Below, in pieces: positions 25,350-33,973 of a DNA stretch of 64,000 nt. The notes beneath the pieces are model-generated. The model was not told the DNA's origin. It saw nothing but the letters and a program-made list of their open reading frames with translations, and made no database searches. Position 1 is the stretch's first letter. Each line of letters starts with the position of its first letter. This DNA is from Rhizobium sp. Root274 (GTDB lineage: Bacteria; Pseudomonadota; Alphaproteobacteria; Rhizobiales; Rhizobiaceae), in contig NZ_LMJE01000007.1 in assembly GCF_001429245.1 (NCBI RefSeq), positions 1 to 64,000 on the forward strand, in the 5' to 3' direction. The position numbers were made by a program, and so were the translations under genes.

Positions 25350-25967
25350 ATGGATACCAACACCACGCCCCTCCCCGCCGGCTACCACGACGTCGCCGAC
25401 ACCATGCTCGCGACGATCGTCACCTGCCTTGAAATGACAGCGAGACCGGCGCTGCGCCCCAATCCGCCCGCCGATGGCCTAACGGTCGAGCGCTGGCCCT
25501 CGCCTGCCCTCGACGATTACCGCGCACTCTACCGCCGCGTCGGCGAAGACTGGCTGTGGGTATCGCGCGCCGTGATGGACGACGACTCGCTCAAGGCCAT
25601 CATCGGCCATCCCCAGGTCGAGATCTATGCCTTGACCCGGAACGGCGAGCGGCTGGGCCTGCTGGAACTCGACTTCCGTGAGGCGGGTCAGTGCGAGCTT
25701 TCCTTTTTTGGCCTGGACCAGAGCCTGATCGGCTCGGGGGCCGGCCGCATCCTCATGAATGTGGCCATCGAAAAGGCCTGGGAAAAGCCGATCTCGCGTT
25801 TCTGGGTGCACACCTGCCACCTTGATCACCCGGCAGCCCTCGCCTTTTATCAGCGCTCCGGCTTCAGGGCTTACAAGCGCATGGTCGAGATCTTCGAGGA
25901 CCCGCGCCAGACGGGCAAGCTGCGCGCCGACGCGGCCCCGCACTTCCCCGTCTTGCGTCGGGAATAG
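25350..25967 (+). CDS. GNAT-family N-acetyltransferase
   Basis: The 205-residue protein has a GNAT fold from about residue 45, with the acetyl-CoA motif LIGSGAGRILMNVAIEKAW (a variant of Q/RxxGxG/A) and the terminal LAFYQRSGFRAYKR strand. The N-terminal 40 residues are extra. The substrate is unknown. It lies 101 nt upstream of adhC in the same direction; the gap contains a hairpin without T-run. Confidence 0.87.
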   Translation: MDTNTTPLPAGYHDVADTMLATIVTCLEMTARPALRPNPPADGLTVERWPSPALDDYRALYRRVGEDWLWVSRAVMDDDSLKAIIGHPQVEIYALTRNGERLGLLELDFREAGQCELSFFGLDQSLIGSGAGRILMNVAIEKAWEKPISRFWVHTCHLDHPAALAFYQRSGFRAYKRMVEIFEDPRQTGKLRADAAPHFPVLRRE

Positions 25968-26067
25968 ACGAGAAAAATCAGACTATTGAGAAAATCCGGC
26001 TCACCCCTTGAGCCGGGTGCCAAAGCCGTGCGAAAGTCCGGCCAACGATTTGTCAGGGAGAAAAACC

Positions 26068-27195
26068 ATGGATGTCCGCGCCGCCGTCGCCGTTCAGGCT
26101 GGAAAGCCGCTCGAGATCATGACCGTTCAGCTGGAAGGCCCACGCGCCGGCGAAGTGCTGATCGAAGTGAAGGCGACCGGCATTTGTCACACGGATGATT
26201 TCACCTTGTCGGGTGCTGATCCGGAAGGTCTGTTCCCGGCGATCCTCGGCCATGAGGGTGCGGGCATTGTCGTCGATGTCGGACCGGGTGTCACCTCGGT
26301 AAAGAAGGGCGACCATGTCATTCCGCTTTACACGCCGGAATGCCGCGAATGCTATTCCTGCCTGTCGCGCAAAACCAACCTCTGCACGGCGATCCGCTCA
26401 ACCCAGGGTCAGGGTCTGATGCCGGATGGCACCTCGCGCTTCTCGATCGGCAAGGACAAGATACACCACTACATGGGCTGCTCGACCTTCTCGAACTTCA
26501 CGGTTCTGCCGGAGATCGCGGTAGCCAAGGTCAATCCGGACGCGCCCTTCGACAAGATCTGCTATATCGGCTGCGGGGTCACGACCGGCATCGGCGCTGT
26601 CATCAACACGGCCAAGGTCGAGATCGGCGCTACCGCGATCGTCTTCGGCCTCGGCGGCATTGGTCTGAACGTGCTGCAGGGTCTGCGCCTCGCCGGAGCC
26701 GACATGATCATCGGCGTCGACATCAATCCGGACCGCAAGGCATGGGGCGAAAAGTTCGGCATGACGCATTTCGTCAATCCGAAGGAAGTCGAAGGCGATA
26801 TCGTGCCCTATCTGGTCAACATGACCAAGCGCAACGGCGACCTGATCGGCGGTGCGGACTATACCTTCGATTGCACCGGCAATACCAAGGTCATGCGCCA
26901 GGCGCTCGAAAGCTCGCATCGCGGCTGGGGCAAGTCTATCATCATCGGCGTTGCCGGCGCCGGCCAGGAAATTTCGACGCGCCCCTTCCAGCTGGTCACT
27001 GGCCGCAACTGGATGGGAACCGCCTTTGGTGGCGCGCGCGGCCGCACCGACGTGCCGAAGATCGTCGACTGGTACATGGAAGGCAAGATCCAGATCGATC
27101 CGATGATCACCCACACCATGCCGCTCGAAGACATCAACAAGGGCTTCGACATGATGCACAAGGGCGAAAGCATCCGAGGCGTCGTCGTCTATTGA
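26068..27195 (+). CDS. adhC: S-(hydroxymethyl)glutathione dehydrogenase (class III alcohol dehydrogenase)
   Basis: The 375-residue zinc enzyme oxidises S-hydroxymethylglutathione to S-formylglutathione with NAD+, and can reduce S-nitrosoglutathione. Catalytic-zinc ligands lie in GICHTDD and GHEGAG, structural-zinc Cys in [15 protein letters not shown], and the [11 protein letters not shown] motif follows. The start at 26068 has GGGAG 9 nt upstream. It works with fghA (29460), the next pathway enzyme, although several unrelated genes lie between. Cytosolic formaldehyde detoxification. Confidence 0.95.
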   Translation: MDVRAAVAVQAGKPLEIMTVQLEGPRAGEVLIEVKATGICHTDDFTLSGADPEGLFPAILGHEGAGIVVDVGPGVTSVKKGDHVIPLYTPECRECYSCLSRKTNLCTAIRSTQGQGLMPDGTSRFSIGKDKIHHYMGCSTFSNFTVLPEIAVAKVNPDAPFDKICYIGCGVTTGIGAVINTAKVEIGATAIVFGLGGIGLNVLQGLRLAGADMIIGVDINPDRKAWGEKFGMTHFVNPKEVEGDIVPYLVNMTKRNGDLIGGADYTFDCTGNTKVMRQALESSHRGWGKSIIIGVAGAGQEISTRPFQLVTGRNWMGTAFGGARGRTDVPKIVDWYMEGKIQIDPMITHTMPLEDINKGFDMMHKGESIRGVVVY

Positions 27196-27203
27196 GCCAC
27201 AAG

Positions 27204-27650
27204 ATGGACTATCGCGTCGATGTGCGGAGGCTCGACGAGTTCTCCGCCGCCGACCTCTACGATATGCTGAAGTTGCGCGTCGACGTCTTCGTCGTCGAGC
27301 AGCACTGCCCCTATCCCGAGCTCGACGGCAACGACAAGGACTGTTTGCATCTTCGGTTGCTTCAGGATGGGGAATTGCTCGCCTGTGCACGGCTGTGGCG
27401 GCCAACGCGAGAGCATCATCCGCGCATCGGTCGCGTGGCGGTGTCTCCAAACCATCGGGGTAAACGGCTCGGCGAAGCGCTGATGCGCGAGGCGATTGCC
27501 GAGGTCGAGAAACGCCATCCGGGCGAACCGATCGAGATCTCGGCCCAGAGCCATCTTCAGAAGTTCTACGGGTCGCTTGGGTTCGAGGTGATCTCGGAGG
27601 AATATCTGGAGGATGGGATCCCACATGTGGACATGATCAGGCGGCGATAG
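27204..27650 (+). CDS. GNAT-family N-acetyltransferase (ElaA type)
   Basis: The 148-residue protein matches the ElaA subfamily: LYDMLKLRVDVFVVEQHCPYPELDG near the start, the acetyl-CoA loop SPNHRGKRLGEALM, and LQKFYGSLGFE at the end. ElaA proteins are small acetyltransferases whose substrates are uncertain. It begins 8 nt after the adhC stop, so it is probably co-transcribed with adhC. Cytosolic. Confidence 0.9.
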   Translation: MDYRVDVRRLDEFSAADLYDMLKLRVDVFVVEQHCPYPELDGNDKDCLHLRLLQDGELLACARLWRPTREHHPRIGRVAVSPNHRGKRLGEALMREAIAEVEKRHPGEPIEISAQSHLQKFYGSLGFEVISEEYLEDGIPHVDMIRRR

Positions 27651-27727
27651 CGTTACGCCGCGATGAAGCTCTGTGGCTGTTGACGGCAAAACCTGCTAAA
27701 CTTGCACCACAGCCCGGAGTTGATGCC

Positions 27728-27979
27728 ATGAAGCATGACCGAATTTTGTTGGATGACAGACAAGCAGCTCTGGTTGAGCGACTGGTCCAATCGGGTCGTT
27801 TCAATTCAACAACCGATGTCATCGGCTATAGCCTTGACCTGCTTGAGCAAAGGGAAGCGGAGGCTGCCCAGTTTGTCGCTGAACTGGAAAAGGAAGCGGC
27901 TCGCGGGCTCGCAAGCGGCCCGGCAGTTGCGATGGAAACTGCGGACGACTTGATCTCAGCGTTCCGGAAGCGGCGGTAA
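27728..27979 (+). CDS. parD: ParD-family antitoxin (ribbon-helix-helix)
   Basis: The 83-residue protein has a short ribbon-helix-helix DNA-binding start (RILLDDRQAALVERLVQSGRFNSTTDVIGYSLDLLEQRE) and a charged C-terminal tail that would wrap the toxin. GGAG lies 8 nt before ATG 27728; an upstream ATG at 27680 is less likely. It precedes the ParE-like toxin by 3 nt and should repress the shared promoter. The toxin gene start is directly adjacent, as in type II modules. Confidence 0.88.
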   Translation: MKHDRILLDDRQAALVERLVQSGRFNSTTDVIGYSLDLLEQREAEAAQFVAELEKEAARGLASGPAVAMETADDLISAFRKRR

Positions 27980-27982
27980 TCC

Positions 27983-28282
27983 ATGCCTCGGATCTTGCGG
28001 CGACCACTCTTCGTCGAGGATCTCTATGCAACGTGGACCTTCATCGCATCTGACAATGAATCCGCAGCCAATCATCTCCTGTCCGAACTCGAAGACCGCT
28101 ACCGGATGCTTGCTGAACTTCCACAGCTTGGGACCAGGCGTTTCAACCGCTATCCGTCTCTCCGCCTCTTCCCCTTCCGACGATACCTGATTATCTACCA
28201 GCCGCTCGATACCGGGGACGGGATCGAGCTCATCCGTCTCCTGCATGCGGCGCGAGACTATCGCAGATTCTTTGACGACTGA
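27983..28282 (+). CDS. parE: ParE/RelE-superfamily toxin
   Basis: The 99-residue protein has the ParE fold: LFVEDLYATWTFIASDNESAANHLL at the N-terminus, then the RYRMLAELPQLGTRR loop and the C-terminal strands IYQPLDTGDGIELIRLLHAARDY. ParE toxins usually poison DNA gyrase; some relatives cleave mRNA, so the target is inferred from the family. It is coupled to the antitoxin gene. The module lies in a gene cluster that is otherwise metabolic. Confidence 0.88.
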   Translation: MPRILRRPLFVEDLYATWTFIASDNESAANHLLSELEDRYRMLAELPQLGTRRFNRYPSLRLFPFRRYLIIYQPLDTGDGIELIRLLHAARDYRRFFDD

Positions 28283-28286
28283 TCCC

Positions 28287-28733
28287 ATGCCCGAAATCTA
28301 TGTCGATGCCGATGCCTGCCCGGTAAAGCCGGAAATCCTGAAAGTGGCCGAACGGCACGATCTGCCGGTGACTTTCGTCGCCAATTCCGGTCTGCGGCCT
28401 TCGCGCGACCCGATGGTGAAGAATGTCATCGTCTCAGGCGCGTTCGATGCAGCCGACGACTGGATTGCCGAGCGTTGCGGCGAAGGCGATATCGTGGTGA
28501 CGGCGGATGTGCCGCTCGCGGGCCGCTGCGTGGCGGCAGGTGCTCACGTGACAGGCCCCACGGGGCGGATCTTCGACAAGGCCAATATCGGCATGTCGAC
28601 CGCCATGCGCGATCTCGGTGCGCATTTGCGCGAGACCGGCGAGAGCAAGGGCTATAATGCCGCCTTCTCGGCCCGCGACCGTTCGGCCTTTCTCGAAACG
28701 CTTGACAGGCTCTGCCGGCGGATCAAGAAGTGA
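28287..28733 (+). CDS. DUF188 (YaiI/YqxD) family protein
   Basis: The 148-residue protein starts with the family signature YVDADACPVKPEI and contains ANSGLRPSRDP and GDIVVTADVPLAGR, all conserved in DUF188 proteins. The Asp pattern resembles PIN/NYN-type nuclease folds, but no activity is established. ATG 28287 is 4 nt after the toxin stop, so it is probably read on the same message, though not functionally linked. Cytosolic. Confidence 0.9.
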   Translation: MPEIYVDADACPVKPEILKVAERHDLPVTFVANSGLRPSRDPMVKNVIVSGAFDAADDWIAERCGEGDIVVTADVPLAGRCVAAGAHVTGPTGRIFDKANIGMSTAMRDLGAHLRETGESKGYNAAFSARDRSAFLETLDRLCRRIKK

Positions 28734-28781
28734 GCCTCAAAGGCCAGCACAGAACGGCCACCACGAAACGGGCGCTACGCT

Positions 28782-29438
28782 TTGAATAATCTGTTGAATT
28801 CGGTGCTCGACCATCGTTACCGCTCCTTCATGGTCGCCGGCGCTCTGGCAATCGCCAGCTTGCCGCTGATGCTGTCCTACGCGCCCGAAGTCGCAATCGA
28901 AGTGCCGGCACTGGTGTTTTTCGCGGCCTATCTGGCCCTTGCCTTTCTGAGGCTTCGTCGACTCACGGCCGCCTATCTCAAGCAGCATGCGGATGTGGCC
29001 GACGCTCCGACCTTCATCATTCTCACCGTGACGGCGCTGGCGATCGTGGCAGCCATCGGCTCGCTTTTCCTTGCGCTCAACAGTCACGGATCCTCCAACC
29101 CGGTCGAACTGCTTCTCGCCTTTGCTTCGGTCGTCTTTGGCTGGATCACCATCCACACCATGGCGGCCATGCATTATGCCCATGTCTATTGGCGACCAAA
29201 CCGCCGCAAGCCGACGGTTCATCGCGGCGGTCTTGAGTTCCCGGAAACGCCGGAACCCTGCGGCCACGACTTTCTCTACTTTTCGCTGGTCATTGGCATG
29301 ACGGCGCAGACATCGGACGTGGTGATCACATCGACCTCGATGCGCAAGCTCAACCTCGTGCATGCGACCGTCTCCTATTTCTTCAACACCGTCCTCGTGG
29401 CAGCCGCCGTCAATGCGGCCGTCTCGCTGGCTGGTTGA
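28782..29438 (+). CDS. DUF1345 family membrane protein
   Basis: The 218-residue protein has about five hydrophobic segments and the DUF1345 features: VFGWITIHTMAAMHYAHVYW in the middle and YFSLVIGMTAQTSDVVITS near the end. The start is TTG 28782; no strong ribosome site is visible, so the true start may be slightly downstream. The function is unknown. It lies between the DUF188 gene and fghA in one direction, probably in one unit with fghA. Confidence 0.85.
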   Translation: MNNLLNSVLDHRYRSFMVAGALAIASLPLMLSYAPEVAIEVPALVFFAAYLALAFLRLRRLTAAYLKQHADVADAPTFIILTVTALAIVAAIGSLFLALNSHGSSNPVELLLAFASVVFGWITIHTMAAMHYAHVYWRPNRRKPTVHRGGLEFPETPEPCGHDFLYFSLVIGMTAQTSDVVITSTSMRKLNLVHATVSYFFNTVLVAAAVNAAVSLAG

Positions 29439-29459
29439 CGTAAACGACAAGGAACGCAC

Positions 29460-30293
29460 ATGAACATCCTCTCCCAGAACACGGCCTTCGGCGGCATGCA
29501 GGGCGTCTTTTCCCATCAGTCGGAAGCAACGGGCACCGAGATGACCTTTGCCGTTTTCGTGCCGCCTCAGGCGATCGCCGAAAAGAGACCTGTGCTCTGG
29601 TATCTCTCAGGCCTGACCTGCACGCATGCCAATGTCATGGAAAAGGGCGAATACCGCCGGATGGCTGCCGAACTTGGCCTGATCGTCGTCTGCCCGGATA
29701 CCAGTCCGCGCGGCAATGACGTGCCGGACGAGCTGACCAACTGGAAGATGGGCAAGGGTGCCGGCATGTATCTGAATGCCACCGAGGCACCCTGGGCGGA
29801 AAATTTCCAGATGTATTCCTACATCACCGAGGAATTGCCGGCGCTGATCGCCGACCAATTCCGCGCCGACATGAGCCGCCAGGGCATCTTTGGCCATTCG
29901 ATGGGCGGCCATGGCGCAATGACGATTGCGCTGAAAAACCCCGATCGTTTCAGGAGCTGCTCAGCCTTCGCGCCGATCGTCAATCCGCTGACGGCTGACT
30001 GGACGCAGGATGCTTTCGAGAAATACCTGGGCCCTGACCGGGCAATGTGGCGTGAATACGATGCCTGCGCGCTGGTCGAGGATGGCGCCCGTTTCCCGGA
30101 ATTTCTGATCGACCAGGGCAAGGCCGACAGCTTTCTCGAGACGGGCCTCGCACCCTGGAAGTTCGAGGAGGCGGTGAAGGGCACAGAGATCGGCCTGACG
30201 CTGCGGATGCACGAGCGTTATGACCACTCCTACTACTTCATCTCGACCTTCATGGAGGATCATCTGAAGTGGCATGCGGAACGGTTGGGGTGA
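29460..30293 (+). CDS. fghA: S-formylglutathione hydrolase
   Basis: The 277-residue esterase-D family serine hydrolase converts S-formylglutathione to formate and glutathione. The nucleophile elbow GHSMGG is near residue 145, the conserved LSGLTCTHAN segment near 52-61, and the His/Asp of the triad in YDHSYYF and the FLIDQGKAD region. AAGGAA lies 8 nt upstream of the ATG. With adhC it completes glutathione-dependent formaldehyde oxidation. Cytosolic. Confidence 0.95.
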   Translation: MNILSQNTAFGGMQGVFSHQSEATGTEMTFAVFVPPQAIAEKRPVLWYLSGLTCTHANVMEKGEYRRMAAELGLIVVCPDTSPRGNDVPDELTNWKMGKGAGMYLNATEAPWAENFQMYSYITEELPALIADQFRADMSRQGIFGHSMGGHGAMTIALKNPDRFRSCSAFAPIVNPLTADWTQDAFEKYLGPDRAMWREYDACALVEDGARFPEFLIDQGKADSFLETGLAPWKFEEAVKGTEIGLTLRMHERYDHSYYFISTFMEDHLKWHAERLG

Positions 30294-30422
30294 GACAGGA
30301 GAACCAAGCGTCGTCATCTGGCGGAGCTTCCACCCCTTCCTCCTGCCGCACCTTTCAGATCCGTCCCCCGTTCCGTCAAATAATCCGCCTCTCTCGGACC
30401 AAGCCCTCTTGACCCGCAACAA

Positions 30423-30444
30423 ATGTAGGTAGATCTGTCTACAT
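30423..30444. promoter_or_regulatory. Probable TetR operator
   Basis: A 22-bp near-palindrome, ATGTAG at the left and CTACAT at the right around central AGATCT, lies 17 nt upstream of the tetR start. This is the usual location and size for a TetR autoregulatory site. Confidence 0.6.
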
Positions 30445-30461
30445 AGTGACAGAGGTGCGGC

Positions 30462-31058
30462 ATGGGCGAACGGATATCGGCACGCGAGAAACTGCTACAG
30501 GCGGCGGCGGAGCTGTTTTATGCAGAGGGCGTCGGCGCGACCGGCATCGATACGATCACCGCGCGGGCCGGGGTCGCGAAGATGAGCCTCTACAACAATT
30601 TCAGATCGAAGGCAGATCTCGTGCACGCTTATCTCTCGGCCCGGCTCGAGGAGTGGCATAAGGTTTTGGCGCGCCATATGGAGACGGCATCGACCGCGGA
30701 GGCGCGTGTCTTGGCGGTCTTTGATTCCTATGTCGAACACGCCGGCCGGGCCTATCAATGGGGCTTTCGCGGCTGCGGTCTCCTCAATGCGGCAGCCGAA
30801 CTGCCGGTTGATGATCCCGGTCGCGCCATCGTTGCCAGCCAGAAGGCTGAGGTCGAAAACCTATTCCGGCTTCATCTGACGGAGATCGCACCCGATCGTG
30901 CTGACGAGGTTGAGGCAACGGCGGCCCATCTCGCCTTCCTACTCGAAGGTGCCATGGCCCTGGCAGGCCTTGATGGCCATGACACGAGGCTGAAACAGGC
31001 CCGGCTGCTGGCGTCAAACATCCTCGCGCAGTTTTCTGCGAAGGCCAAGTCGACATGA
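30462..31058 (+). CDS. TetR-family transcriptional regulator
   Basis: The 198-residue protein has the TetR helix-turn-helix at about residues 8-55 (KLLQAAAELFYAEGV, IDTITARAGVAKMSLYNNFRSK) and an all-helical ligand domain. A palindrome directly upstream is its likely operator. The EamA permease gene overlaps its stop by 4 nt (ATGA), so the two are one operon and the regulator probably controls export through that permease. The ligand is unknown. Confidence 0.9.
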   Translation: MGERISAREKLLQAAAELFYAEGVGATGIDTITARAGVAKMSLYNNFRSKADLVHAYLSARLEEWHKVLARHMETASTAEARVLAVFDSYVEHAGRAYQWGFRGCGLLNAAAELPVDDPGRAIVASQKAEVENLFRLHLTEIAPDRADEVEATAAHLAFLLEGAMALAGLDGHDTRLKQARLLASNILAQFSAKAKST

Positions 31059-31993
31059 CTGAACTGACCGTCGTTGATCCGCGTCCCGCCCGCTCACCCG
31101 GTCTTGCCCTCCTGCTTCTCGTTTTGCTCGAAGCCGCCCTCGTCGTTTCCTGGAGCGGCGGTTTTGTCGGGGTACGGTTTGCCAGCGATCACGCGCCGAT
31201 CTTCCTGATTCTTTTGTGGCGCAGCCTCGTATCGGGCCTCTTGCTCCTCCCGCTCGCACTGACCTGGGGACCGAGACTGCGCTGGCGCGATGTGATCCCG
31301 CAGATGCTCTATGGAGCGCTCGCCATGTCCGGCTATCTCGCAGGCTTTGCGCTGGCGATCGGCTTCGGCGTGCCGACCGGGCTGGTGGCGCTCATCACCG
31401 ACATGCTGCCGCTCGCCGTCGCGGTTCTTTCCTGGCCGATCCTCGGTCAGGCGCTGACCGGGCGGCAATGGCTAGGTTCGCTGATCGGCTTCGCCGGTGT
31501 CCTCGTCGCATCGGCCCACTCGCTGACGCTCGGCACGGTTCCGCTCTGGGCCTATGCCCTGCCCGTGCTCGGCACCCTGTCTCTCGCGGTGGCTACCCTT
31601 TTGCAGAAGCGCAGCCCCAGCATCGCCATGCCCGTGCATCAGAGCCTGTGCATTCAATGCCTGTCGGCGGCGGCCATCTTCTCCGTGTTTGCAGGCTACG
31701 AAGGCAGCGTCCTTCCAGTGATGAATGTCGGTTTCATCGGTGGCGTCCTCTGGCTGGCGCTGGTCGCAACCCTCGGCTCCTGGACGCTCTATTATATGGC
31801 GCTCCGCCGCTCTTCGCCGGCGCGCGTCACCTCGGTTGTCTATCTGAGCCCACCCGTCACCATGATCTGGGCCTGGCTGATGTTCGGTGAACCGCTCTCG
31901 CTCTCCATGGCCATCGGGCTGGTCGTTTCACTGGCGGGCGTCATCATCGTTGCGCGGGCGCAGCCGAAGACGGGTGTCCAGGGCCACGCCTGA
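31055..31993 (+). CDS. DMT-superfamily (EamA) transporter
   Basis: The 312-residue inner-membrane protein has ten hydrophobic segments in two EamA repeats, with LLWRSLVSGLLLLP in the first and LSPPVTMIWAWLMFGEPLS in the second. It is translated with tetR through an ATGA overlap and presumably exports the compound sensed by that regulator. The substrate is not inferable. It is convergent with the GH43 gene, 3 nt away. Confidence 0.9.
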   Translation: MTELTVVDPRPARSPGLALLLLVLLEAALVVSWSGGFVGVRFASDHAPIFLILLWRSLVSGLLLLPLALTWGPRLRWRDVIPQMLYGALAMSGYLAGFALAIGFGVPTGLVALITDMLPLAVAVLSWPILGQALTGRQWLGSLIGFAGVLVASAHSLTLGTVPLWAYALPVLGTLSLAVATLLQKRSPSIAMPVHQSLCIQCLSAAAIFSVFAGYEGSVLPVMNVGFIGGVLWLALVATLGSWTLYYMALRRSSPARVTSVVYLSPPVTMIWAWLMFGEPLSLSMAIGLVVSLAGVIIVARAQPKTGVQGHA

Positions 31994-31996
31994 CGC

Positions 31997-33604
31997 TTAA
32001 CCCCTGCGATAGACAAACCGCTCGAAATCGGCAGGCTTTCCGCGCCCGCTGATATCGAAGCAGAACAGGCCGGCAAAGGCACCGGTGAACGAGCCGTGTT
32101 CGCCAAATCCACCTTCGTCGGAGACGACGCCGGCGTCGAGAACTGGGCCGAGGGCCTGCCAGGCACCCTCGCCTGCGACCCGCCAGAAGAATTGCAGATC
32201 GTTGTCAGTGATCTCCATAGCGAGGTCGATCGGGCCGTCCGGAATGGCTTGGCCCATGCCGATCGGGAATGTGAGATCGCCGGAGGGATAATTGCCGGGA
32301 CAGGACAGGACGATCAGCGAGCGGCCCAGCTTCTCGTCGCTGGAAACGCCGAGCGCATGGAATTTGAAGCGGTTGTAGTAATGCGTGAGGCCAGCCACCT
32401 GCTGATAGGTTTCCGGCGAGAAGTCGAGACGCGTTTCGGCACGGAAGCAGTGATGCTCCTGCCGACGGGCAATGAGCGACTGTTCGAACCAGGAGCCGAT
32501 GCTTTCGCGGCCGAAGAGGCGTAAGCGCCTTGCCCGCTCCGTCAGGCTGAACAGGCGCTCGGGATGCGGCGTGCGCAGCCACTGAAATTCGGAGGGTAAG
32601 TCGGGGCTGTCGAACGTCCTGATTATCTCGACCGGTTCCTCCCGTTTGATTGCACCGCGAGGCGCCGGAACCTCGACAGCGGGCACCACACCGCCCTGTT
32701 CGAGATAGAGCCAGCCGTCGTCCTTCCAGACGCATTTCTGCAAGCCGGTTTCCCGACCGAGCGTGCAGCGGCGCTTCGGCGCCATCGGCCGGCCGCAGAG
32801 ATGGGTGTGGTAGCCTTGGCCATCGGGCGTCTCGACATATTGGCCGTGACCGGCGCGTTGGAGCGCGGCTTCGGGATTGTCCTTGGAGGTGATCAGATGC
32901 GTATTGGGATGCATCTCGTAGGGGCCGTCGATCGCGCGGGACCGTGCCATGGTGACGACATGGTCATAACCTGTGCCGCCTTCCGCCGTGGTCAGATAAT
33001 ACCAGCCATTGCGCTTGAAGACATGCGGGCCTTCGACCAGGCCCTGTTTGCTGCCCTCGAAAATGTTCTTGATCGGACCCACCAGCTTTTGCGTCTGTGG
33101 GTCCCATTCCTGCAGCAGGATGCCGTCGAACTTGGCGTGGCCGATCGTGTTGCGGGCTTCGGGGCGGTGGTTCCACTGCATGTTGAGGAACCACTTGCGA
33201 CCGTCGTCATCGTGGAAGAGCGAGGGGTCGAAGCCGGAGGAATTCACATAGATGGGGTCGGACCAGGGGCCTTCGATTGAGGGTGCCGTGACGATGTAGT
33301 TGTGCGCGTCCTTGAAGGAGCCCTCGAAGCGTTTCACGTCGGTGTAGACGAGCCAGAACAGGCCATCAGCATAGGACAGGCACGGCGCCCAGACGCCGCA
33401 GCTGTCCGGGTTTCCGCGCATGTCGAGCTGGCTGGCGCGGTTAAGCGGTCGGGTCACCAACTCCCAGTTGGCGAGGTCGCGCGAATGATGAATCTGCACA
33501 CCCGGAAACCATTCGAAGGTGGAGGTGGCGATGTAGTAGTCGTCGCCCACGCGGCAGATCGACGGGTCCGGATTGAAGCCCGGCAGGATGGGGTTGATGA
33601 TCAT
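31997..33604 (-). CDS. Glycoside hydrolase family 43 (beta-xylosidase type)
   Basis: The 535-residue enzyme has an N-terminal five-bladed propeller with the GH43 triad: Asp13 in GFNPDPSI, Asp in SSGFDPSLFHD and Glu in VEGPHVF. A C-terminal concanavalin-like beta-sandwich (about 330-535) follows, as in the beta-xylosidase subgroup. It removes xylose or arabinose from short oligosaccharides. No signal peptide, so cytosolic, acting after uptake. AGGAG precedes the ATG. It is the last gene in the sugar locus; a 370-bp repeat-filled gap separates it from the reductase gene, so it may have its own promoter. Confidence 0.92.
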   Translation of the reverse strand: MIINPILPGFNPDPSICRVGDDYYIATSTFEWFPGVQIHHSRDLANWELVTRPLNRASQLDMRGNPDSCGVWAPCLSYADGLFWLVYTDVKRFEGSFKDAHNYIVTAPSIEGPWSDPIYVNSSGFDPSLFHDDDGRKWFLNMQWNHRPEARNTIGHAKFDGILLQEWDPQTQKLVGPIKNIFEGSKQGLVEGPHVFKRNGWYYLTTAEGGTGYDHVVTMARSRAIDGPYEMHPNTHLITSKDNPEAALQRAGHGQYVETPDGQGYHTHLCGRPMAPKRRCTLGRETGLQKCVWKDDGWLYLEQGGVVPAVEVPAPRGAIKREEPVEIIRTFDSPDLPSEFQWLRTPHPERLFSLTERARRLRLFGRESIGSWFEQSLIARRQEHHCFRAETRLDFSPETYQQVAGLTHYYNRFKFHALGVSSDEKLGRSLIVLSCPGNYPSGDLTFPIGMGQAIPDGPIDLAMEITDNDLQFFWRVAGEGAWQALGPVLDAGVVSDEGGFGEHGSFTGAFAGLFCFDISGRGKPADFERFVYRRG

Positions 33605-33627
33605 GGCGTGTTTCTCCTCCGCAGTGA

Positions 33628-33796
33628 CCTCTCCCCTTGCGGGAGAGGAAGAAAAATCAGGGTCTTAGCCGAAGGCTCAAGCCCTAGATTTTTCAGGAGA
33701 GTGGCAAGCCTGACTGACAAGCCCCTCTCTTGGGATTTCTAGCGCTTAGCTGACGCTAAGCCGCTGAAATCCCGTTCTCCCCCGCAAGGGGGGAGA
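33628..33796. repeat. Mosaic palindromic intergenic element (copy 2)
   Basis: Outer arms at 33628-33648 and 33776-33796 are imperfect reverse complements. The right arm is identical over 21 bases to 452-472. Inner pairing between about 33692-33712 and 33721-33741, both near CTCTC-type runs, mirrors copy 1. It sits upstream of the GH43 gene. Confidence 0.7.
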
Positions 33797-33940
33797 TAAG
33801 TCGCTGACGGCGATACCCACCTCTCCCTTGACGGTGGAGGTCGCCGCAAAGCGGCAGGTGGCGGTGATGAGCCATGAGTGCGACACCGTCCGGTGAAGCC
33901 AACCTCCTGCACGTCACCCCACCCCGGAGCTTAGCTTCGA

Positions 33941-33961
33941 CCCTCCCCCTCAAGGGGAGGG
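33941..33961. repeat. Short G/C-rich hairpin
   Basis: CCCTCCCC (33941-33948) pairs with GGGGAGGG (33954-33961) just after the stop of the aldo/keto reductase gene. There is no T-run, so it is not called a terminator, but it could stabilise the 3' end. It resembles the stem at 1121-1141. The rest of 33797-33973 holds no gene. Confidence 0.5.
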
Positions 33962-33973
33962 TGAAGTTGTGCC

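Noticed and set aside
25996-26016. Hairpin CCGGCTCA/TGAGCCGG upstream of adhC as a terminator
   Set aside because: The stem is perfect but no T-run follows on either side; left uncalled.
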